Origin: Pseudopedobacter sp036379295
GTDB lineage: Bacteria; Bacteroidota; Bacteroidia; Sphingobacteriales; Sphingobacteriaceae
Assembly: GCA_036379295.1 (NCBI GenBank)
Contig: DASVGY010000179.1
Location: forward strand, 1-10,674
Reading direction: 5' to 3'
Length of the DNA stretch: 10,674 bases
The notes below the pieces were generated by a model that ran no database searches, was not told where the DNA came from, and saw only the letters and a list, made by a program, of their open reading frames with translations. The translations under genes and the position numbers were made by a program. Shown here piece after piece: positions 6,475-10,674 of the stretch (positions are counted from its first letter, which is position 1; each line of letters opens with the position of its first letter).

Positions 6475-6987
6475 TTTGTTACAACACAGTTAAAAAAAGC
6501 AAGAGAGACCAAAACATTAATTTTTTTTGAGCACAACCATAAAGCTTTTACCTGACAACTTATTTGAAAAAACATGCTAAAATTTCATCAGCAACTGAAA
6601 GTATGGATTTGAAAAAATGGTGTTTAAAACGATTAATCGAAAACTTTGGCGATGAAATAACAAGCTATAACCTGGCAGTAAAACAATAATAATTTAGCAA
6701 TTCATATTTGCCCTTAGCCTTACGTTACCTATATGCCTTGTTTTCTTATTCGGCGCTTTTTTACCTACTACAAATAATCAAGGGCTTACTTCCGTAACTT
6801 ATTGCTTAGTAACACAAAACATTTTTTGTAAAAACCCGAAAGCAACTCTGCCTAATTTTTCAAAACAATTTATAAAATAGGCCTAATCATTATTAAGTTT
6901 ATAAAATACCACGCTTAAAAACTTTATTTCTTATCAACTTTGAATTTCATAAAAAGAAATACTAATTTAAAGCACACAAAATCAATC
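6475..6987. other. 513-bp AT-rich intergenic region, no convincing gene
   Basis: The stretch holds no recognisable protein or RNA gene. The longest small candidate is ATG 6603 to TAA 6689 on the plus strand (28 codons, beginning MDLKKWCLKRLIENFGDEI), extendable in frame to a TTG near 6564. It resembles nothing I know. A weak -7-like CAACTTTG at 6935-6942 lies about 46 bp before the glgA ATG but lacks a TTTG -33 partner. Part of this space may be debris from the same decay that shortened the upstream dehydrogenase gene. Confidence 0.5.
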
Positions 6988-8400
6988 ATGAACGTTTTAC
7001 ATTTAAGTGCGGAGTGTTACCCTGTTGCAAAAGCCGGCGGCTTAGGCGATGTTGTAGGTGCTTTGCCAAAATACCAAGTGGGTTTGGGCATGCAGGCTAT
7101 GGTTGCCATGCCGTTTTACGATAAAAAATTTACGCAAACCCACAGTTTCGATTGTGTATATAAAGCTTCATCAAAGCTTGGTTACAGAAGTTTTGATTTT
7201 GAAATTTTAAAAGAAAAGGAAAACATTTTAGGGTTTGAGCTTTACTTGGTTAAAATACCCGACTTATTAGATCGTGAAGAAATTTATTCGTACCCGGATG
7301 AAACCGAACAGTTTGTTGCTTTTCAAATTGCAGTATTAGACTGGATTATCGCAACAACAAAAAAAATTGATGTTTTCCACTGTCATGATCACCATACAGG
7401 TTTGGTTCCGTTTTTAATCAAATTCTCTAACAAATATAAAAAATTAGCTAAAACGCCCTCTGTTTTTACTATCCATAATGGAGAATATCAAGGTTGGATG
7501 GGATGGGAAAAATTCCATTACCTGCCCGAAGTTAGCGCCGAAAGCGGAGGCGCTTTAGAGTGGAGCAATTGCATTAATCCCTTAGCATCTGCAATTAAAT
7601 GCTGTTGGAAATATACCACTGTTTCGCCAAGTTATTTGCAAGAATTACAGTTTAAGGCTCATGGTTTAGAATTTTTGTTTGAGCTGGAACACCAAAAAGG
7701 GGTGGGCATCTTAAATGGAATTGATGTGGAGGTTTGGAACCCAAAAACCGACCCAATGCTTAGCCATAATTATCAAACTGCCACAGTTAAAAATGGAAAA
7801 GAACTTAACAAGAAAGAAATTTGCCAGCAATTTAACCTTGACCCAAATAAACCTTTATTCACTTTTATCGGTCGTTTAGTGATTGAGAAAGGTGCCGATA
7901 AACTGGTAGAACTGATACGCGAAGTATTTTTACGCCATCAGGGCGAAATTAATTTTTTGATCTTAGGATCAGGAGATAAATCGGTTGAAGCAGCTTTAAA
8001 AGAGGTACAAACCTACCTACGTAATTTCAATTGCTACATAGGTTATGACGAGGTATTATCGCACAAGATATACGCCAGCGCCGATTTTATTTTGATGCCT
8101 TCAAGGGTAGAGCCATGCGGCTTAAACCAGTTATATTCACTGCGTTATGGCACTGTTCCCATTGTGCGCTCAACGGGGGGCTTAAAAGATACTGTTGTAG
8201 ATATTGATGCAAAAGACGGTTATGGTATCAGATTTGATAATTTAGAGATTATGGAAATGGTACACGCCATTAACCGGGCTGTCCAGTTGTACCAGGATAA
8301 AAAAATGCTGCAACAAATCCGAAAAAAAATGATGGAATTGGATTTCTCCTGGACAAAATCGGCAAAAGAATATTACCAACTATATAAAAGCTTAAATTAA
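6988..8400 (+). CDS. glgA: Glycogen synthase (ADP-glucose type, GT5)
   Basis: GlgA transfers glucose from ADP-glucose to the non-reducing end of an alpha-1,4-glucan, elongating glycogen in the cytosol. The 470-residue protein has the GT-B fold of family GT5. The nucleotide-sugar motif KAGGLGDVVGALPK (15-28) contains Lys15. HCHDHHTGLVP (131-141) and TIHNGEYQG (161-169) lie in the N-terminal domain. FIGRLVIEKG (293-302) supplies Arg296 and Lys301, and EPCGLNQ (375-381) with STGGLKDTV (395-403) completes the C-terminal site. Length matches E. coli GlgA (477). An upstream in-frame TTG at 6940 would add 16 residues. The ATG at 6988 is preferred because MNVLHLSAECYPVAKAGGLGD matches the usual family N-terminus. 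glgC begins 5 bp after the stop, so the two form one unit making and using ADP-glucose. No strong promoter was identified. Confidence 0.96.
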   Translation: MNVLHLSAECYPVAKAGGLGDVVGALPKYQVGLGMQAMVAMPFYDKKFTQTHSFDCVYKASSKLGYRSFDFEILKEKENILGFELYLVKIPDLLDREEIYSYPDETEQFVAFQIAVLDWIIATTKKIDVFHCHDHHTGLVPFLIKFSNKYKKLAKTPSVFTIHNGEYQGWMGWEKFHYLPEVSAESGGALEWSNCINPLASAIKCCWKYTTVSPSYLQELQFKAHGLEFLFELEHQKGVGILNGIDVEVWNPKTDPMLSHNYQTATVKNGKELNKKEICQQFNLDPNKPLFTFIGRLVIEKGADKLVELIREVFLRHQGEINFLILGSGDKSVEAALKEVQTYLRNFNCYIGYDEVLSHKIYASADFILMPSRVEPCGLNQLYSLRYGTVPIVRSTGGLKDTVVDIDAKDGYGIRFDNLEIMEMVHAINRAVQLYQDKKMLQQIRKKMMELDFSWTKSAKEYYQLYKSLN

Positions 8401-8405
8401 AAAAT

Positions 8406-9677
8406 ATGTTAGAATCTAAAGTTATCTCAGTAATTCTTGGTGGCGGCCAGGGGTCAAGATTGTCCCCTTTAACTGCAACCCGTTCAAAACCAGCGGTTCC
8501 TATTGCCGGTAAGTATCGTTTAGTGGATATCCCTATTTCAAACTGTATAAATTCGGGTTTAAGGCGCATGTTTGTGCTAACGCAATTTAACTCTGCATCT
8601 TTAAACAAACACATCAAAAACACCTATAACTTTAGTTTCTTTAGTAATGCCTTTGTAGATATTTTGGCTGCAGAGCAAACGCCGGGTAATGAGGGCTGGT
8701 ACCAGGGAACTGCCGATGCGGTAAAACAGAGCTTACACCATCTTAAACAGCATGATTTTGAGTACGTACTGATTCTTTCTGGAGACCAACTGTACCAGAT
8801 GGACTTTAGTGATATGATAAGAAACCATATTGAAAAGGGCGCCGAAATAACCATTGCTACTATACCCGTTAATGCAAAAGACGGTACCAGCTTTGGTATT
8901 TTAAAAGCAGATGCGGATTTATCCATTACCTCGTTTATTGAGAAACCAAACGCCGAAAAAATTAAAGGTTGGGAATCTGAAGTAGGCCCAGAAATGGAGG
9001 CTTTAGGTCGTAATTACCTGGCTTCTATGGGTATTTATTTGTTTAATAAAGACCTTTTAATTAGTATGCTCGAGGGCGATTCGAGAACTGATTTTGGCAA
9101 ACAAATAATTCCGGATGCTGTTGGCGTAAACAAAATTATTAGCTATCAGTACGAAGGCTATTGGACAGATATTGGTAATATCGATTCTTTTTTTGAAGCA
9201 AACCTAGGCTTAACAGATGATGTGCCCGAGTTTAATCTTTTCTCTAAAGAACCAATTTACTCCAGAGCCCGCATGTTGCCGCCAAGCAAAATTGGTGGTA
9301 CCCGTTTGCAAAATGTAATTATCGCTGATGGCTGTATCATTAATGCGGATGAGGTTTCGCGGTCAGTAATTGGTATCAGAAGCAGGATTGGAAAAGGTAC
9401 AAAAGTGAGCAATTGCTATATCATGGGTTGCGATTATTACCAAACCATTGCCGAAATTAAAGGTTTAGAAGCCGCCCACAAACCGCTAACCGGCGTGGGC
9501 GAAAACTGCGTAATAGATACCGCTATTTTAGATAAAAATTGCTACATCGGCAATAATGTTACCATTAAAGGCGGACCGCACCTACCCGATTCTGATTGCC
9601 CAACCCATACCATCAAAGAAGGAATTATTGTGATTAAAAAAAGTGCAGTAATTCCAGACGGAACGGTGATTGGGTAA
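8406..9677 (+). CDS. glgC: Glucose-1-phosphate adenylyltransferase (ADP-glucose pyrophosphorylase)
   Basis: GlgC makes ADP-glucose and pyrophosphate from glucose-1-phosphate and ATP, the committed and usually allosterically controlled step of bacterial glycogen synthesis. The 423-residue protein has an N-terminal nucleotidyltransferase domain with LGGGQGSRLSPLT (11-23), KPAVPIAGKYRLVDIPISNC (28-47) and QGTADAV (100-106). It also has SGDQLYQMD (125-133) with catalytic Asp127, FIEKP (177-181) with glucose-1-phosphate-binding Lys180, and GYWTDIGNIDSFFEANLGL (251-269). The C-terminal part (about 300-423) shows the hexapeptide-type repeats of a left-handed beta-helix. Length agrees with the family (E. 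coli 431). It starts 5 bp after glgA, which points to translational coupling, and the unit ends at the terminator at 9704-9741. The TAA stop lies inside a palindrome at 9668-9688. The allosteric activator cannot be read from sequence alone. Confidence 0.97.
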   Translation: MLESKVISVILGGGQGSRLSPLTATRSKPAVPIAGKYRLVDIPISNCINSGLRRMFVLTQFNSASLNKHIKNTYNFSFFSNAFVDILAAEQTPGNEGWYQGTADAVKQSLHHLKQHDFEYVLILSGDQLYQMDFSDMIRNHIEKGAEITIATIPVNAKDGTSFGILKADADLSITSFIEKPNAEKIKGWESEVGPEMEALGRNYLASMGIYLFNKDLLISMLEGDSRTDFGKQIIPDAVGVNKIISYQYEGYWTDIGNIDSFFEANLGLTDDVPEFNLFSKEPIYSRARMLPPSKIGGTRLQNVIIADGCIINADEVSRSVIGIRSRIGKGTKVSNCYIMGCDYYQTIAEIKGLEAAHKPLTGVGENCVIDTAILDKNCYIGNNVTIKGGPHLPDSDCPTHTIKEGIIVIKKSAVIPDGTVIG

Positions 9678-9688
9678 ATTACCCAATC
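9668..9688 (+). repeat. Palindrome spanning the glgC stop codon
   Basis: Ten-base arms GATTGGGTAA and TTACCCAATC are perfectly symmetric about one central A. The left arm encodes the last residues and the TAA stop of glgC. As RNA it could fold into an 8-bp stem with a 5-nt loop. No T-run follows, and the true terminator lies 16 bp further on. It might stabilise the mRNA 3' end, affect termination of translation, or be a protein-binding site. Confidence 0.5.
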
Positions 9689-9703
9689 TAAATAACAAAT
9701 TTT

Positions 9704-9741
9704 AAAAGAGCTATTCTTAAGTTAGGATAGCTCTTTTTTTG
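9704..9741 (+). terminator. Intrinsic terminator of glgA-glgC
   Basis: A 13-bp stem pairs AAAAGAGCTATTC (9704-9716) with GGATAGCTCTTTT (9725-9737), with one G-U pair and an 8-nt loop. It runs straight into a T-tract (9734-9740). It begins 27 bp after the glgC stop and is the clearest terminator in the window. The A-run before the stem could also serve as a T-run for minus-strand transcripts, so it may work in both directions. Confidence 0.9.
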
Positions 9742-9794
9742 TTGAAATTGTCAGTTTTTCAATAGGAAGTGACTTGAATTTACCGTTTCATTTA

Positions 9795-9824
9795 ATTGCA
9801 ATCTCATTGGAATTAATAACTTTG
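9795..9824 (+). promoter_or_regulatory. Promoter for the ECF sigma factor gene
   Basis: TAACTTTG at 9817-9824 is a perfect TAnnTTTG -7 box. ATTG at 9795-9798 lies 18 nt upstream and is a partial -33 element, slightly closer than the usual 19-21 nt. Transcription starting near 9830 would give a leader of about 79 nt that includes the inverted repeat at 9882-9897. The housekeeping sigma factor would then supply basal expression of the ECF sigma factor. Confidence 0.5.
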
Positions 9825-9881
9825 TTTAAAATTAACCAATATTACTGTCCCCCCTAACAGAAAACAACGATTGCATTTTAG

Positions 9882-9897
9882 ATTACCATTTGGTAAT
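9882..9897 (+). repeat. Inverted repeat just upstream of the sigma factor start
   Basis: Seven-base arms ATTACCA (9882-9888) and TGGTAAT (9891-9897) are separated by only TT. The repeat ends 11 bp before the ATG at 9909. Its short spacing makes a DNA operator for a dimeric regulator more likely than an RNA hairpin, although a 6-bp stem with a 4-nt loop is possible and would lie across the ribosome-binding area. No regulator is known for it. Confidence 0.45.
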
Positions 9898-9908
9898 AAT
9901 TAAAAACA

Positions 9909-10469
9909 ATGAGAGAAAAACGAATACTTCAATCACAACCTTTCAAAAAAGATTTTGAAAGCCTTTATAGCGAATATTATCGCGGTATTTTTGGTTTTGT
10001 GATGGGTTATGTTAAATCTACGGATATCGCAGAAGATATTACTCAAGACTTATTTTTGACTTTGTTAGAAAAACAAGATCAAGAAACGCTTATAGCAAAT
10101 TTTAAGGCATACATTTTCACTGCCGCAAAGAATCGAGCCTTAGATTATTTAAGAACGGCTAATAAAGATTTGAAACTAAAGGAAACACTGTACAAAAATT
10201 ACGAAAGTTTACATGTTTCTTTAGAAGACGATATCGCTGATTTGGAGTATCAAAAACTTCTTGATTATTATCTTGATAAACTTTCGATTCAAAACAGTAC
10301 TGTTTTTAAACTTTGTAGAAAAAACGGGAAATCTTACAAAGAAGCGGCAGAGGAATTAGGCATTTCCCAAAGTGCAGTAAAAAAGCACATGGTAAAATCC
10401 ATGAAAATATTAAAACTACTCCTCAAAAAAGATTTCGGACTCCTGTTGTTCCTGATTCTAAAATTATAA
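9909..10469 (+). CDS. ECF RNA polymerase sigma factor, FecI-like
   Basis: A 186-residue ECF (group 4) sigma factor that would direct RNA polymerase to a small set of promoters when released by its anti-sigma partner. Region 2 covers about residues 15-85: DFESLYSEYYRGIFGFVMGYV, then AEDITQDLFLTLLEKQ (2.2), then FKAYIFTAAKNRALDYLR (2.3-2.4, DNA melting and -10 recognition). A short linker leads to region 4 (about 122-170). There the helix-turn-helix KSYKEAAEELGISQSAVKKHM reads the -35 element. There is no region 1 or 3, as expected for ECF factors. The tail is strikingly hydrophobic (LLLFLILKL at the end), a feature seen in some Bacteroidota family members. A FecR-like anti-sigma gene follows 77 bp downstream, the usual arrangement for TonB-dependent transporter regulation. 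Specific inducers and target genes cannot be told from this window. Confidence 0.93.
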   Translation: MREKRILQSQPFKKDFESLYSEYYRGIFGFVMGYVKSTDIAEDITQDLFLTLLEKQDQETLIANFKAYIFTAAKNRALDYLRTANKDLKLKETLYKNYESLHVSLEDDIADLEYQKLLDYYLDKLSIQNSTVFKLCRKNGKSYKEAAEELGISQSAVKKHMVKSMKILKLLLKKDFGLLLFLILKL

Positions 10470-10493
10470 ATCAATTCGTTTTTTTTTAAATAA

Positions 10494-10525
10494 GGGGTAC
10501 CCTAAACTCCTCCTTTTTCGTCTTA
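10494..10525 (+). promoter_or_regulatory. Candidate ECF-type promoter before the anti-sigma gene
   Basis: The 77-bp gap between the sigma and anti-sigma genes holds GGGGTACCC (10494-10502), with GGGTACCC a perfect 8-bp palindrome. After 16 nt comes CGTCTTA (10519-10525). CGTC is a typical ECF -10 core and the spacing fits a two-part ECF promoter. A start near 10531 would leave a leader of about 16 nt before the ATG at 10547. I recall similar GGG...CCTTTTTCGTCTTA patterns before FecR-like genes in this phylum, but have not verified this. Recognition by the adjacent sigma factor is inferred. Confidence 0.4.
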
Positions 10526-10546
10526 TATCCAGTAACCAATTATTAC

Positions 10547-10674
10547 ATGAACCAAGAAACCTTTTATCAAGAGTTAATTGAAAGGTACGTAGCGGGAAGC
10601 GCCTCTGCTAAAGAAGTAGATCTCTTACTCCACTTGATGGATGATGAAGACTTTTGCAGGATTTTGGATAAGAC
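10547..10674 (+). CDS. FecR-like anti-sigma factor, N-terminal fragment
   Basis: Only the first 42 codons lie in the window; the frame is open to the edge. The sequence MNQETFYQELIERYVAGSAS followed by AKEVDLLLHLMDDEDFCRIL resembles the cytoplasmic N-terminal helical domain of Bacteroidota FecR-family proteins. These have the recurring pattern of a helix, an (R/K)YxxGxAS turn and a second helix, and this domain binds region 2/4 of the partner sigma factor. A full-length protein would be expected to continue with one transmembrane helix and a periplasmic FecR domain that senses a TonB-dependent transporter, none of which can be seen here. Position directly after an ECF sigma gene on the same strand is the main support. 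Confidence 0.8.
   Translation, partial: MNQETFYQELIERYVAGSASAKEVDLLLHLMDDEDFCRILDK

Noticed and set aside
6603..6689. A 28-codon plus-strand frame starting MDLKKWCLKRL
   Set aside because: It is too short, unrecognised, without a clear promoter or ribosome-binding site, and expected by chance in AT-rich spacer.
6940..6987. TTG-initiated extension of glgA by 16 residues
   Set aside because: The ATG at 6988 begins at the conserved GT5 N-terminus, and the extra Asn/Lys-rich residues do not resemble the family.
8270..8926. Minus-strand open frames opposite the end of glgA and start of glgC
   Set aside because: They lie wholly over well-supported plus-strand genes and give no recognisable protein; they mirror the coding bias of the other strand.

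Overview
The window looks like an ordinary chromosomal segment of a Bacteroidota bacterium, most likely Sphingobacteriaceae (Pedobacter or Mucilaginibacter type). Three things support this: promoters of the TTTG / TAnnTTTG type used by the Bacteroidota housekeeping sigma factor, the IPExxxVDY-pyk / acpP-fabF-rnc gene arrangement, and a FecI-like sigma factor followed by a FecR-like anti-sigma factor. The DNA is AT-rich, mainly in the spacers. No tRNA, rRNA, CRISPR array or transposase gene was seen. The taxonomic call rests on motif and protein recognition, not on a search.

Positions 1-1934, minus strand: an IPExxxVDY-family protein, then pyruvate kinase (pyk), which lacks only its last few residues at the window edge. 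A textbook promoter lies directly before pyk, and a 19-nt inverted repeat fills most of its spacer. Positions 2015-4374, plus strand: a divergent promoter and the lipid/RNA block acpP-fabF-rnc (acyl carrier protein, ketoacyl-ACP synthase II, ribonuclease III).

Positions 4375-6987 are the loosest part. A 463-bp spacer carries a strong bulged hairpin. It is followed by a DUF4407 membrane protein, then by the remnant of a zinc alcohol dehydrogenase that keeps both ends but has lost the roughly 230 residues between them, then by 513 bp with no convincing gene.

Positions 6988-9741: glgA-glgC, a two-gene glycogen synthesis unit (GlgC makes ADP-glucose, GlgA polymerises it), closed by a strong intrinsic terminator. 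Positions 9795-10674: a promoter, an ECF (FecI-type) sigma factor gene with an inverted repeat just before its start, and the first 42 codons of a FecR-like anti-sigma gene. An ECF-like promoter motif lies between the two, suggesting an autoregulated signalling locus whose outer-membrane transporter genes would lie beyond the window.

No clearly new multi-gene system is visible. The items most worth checking are the internally deleted dehydrogenase, the bulged hairpin at 4513-4566, the sigma/anti-sigma intergenic motif, and the palindromes at the pyk, glgC and sigma loci.
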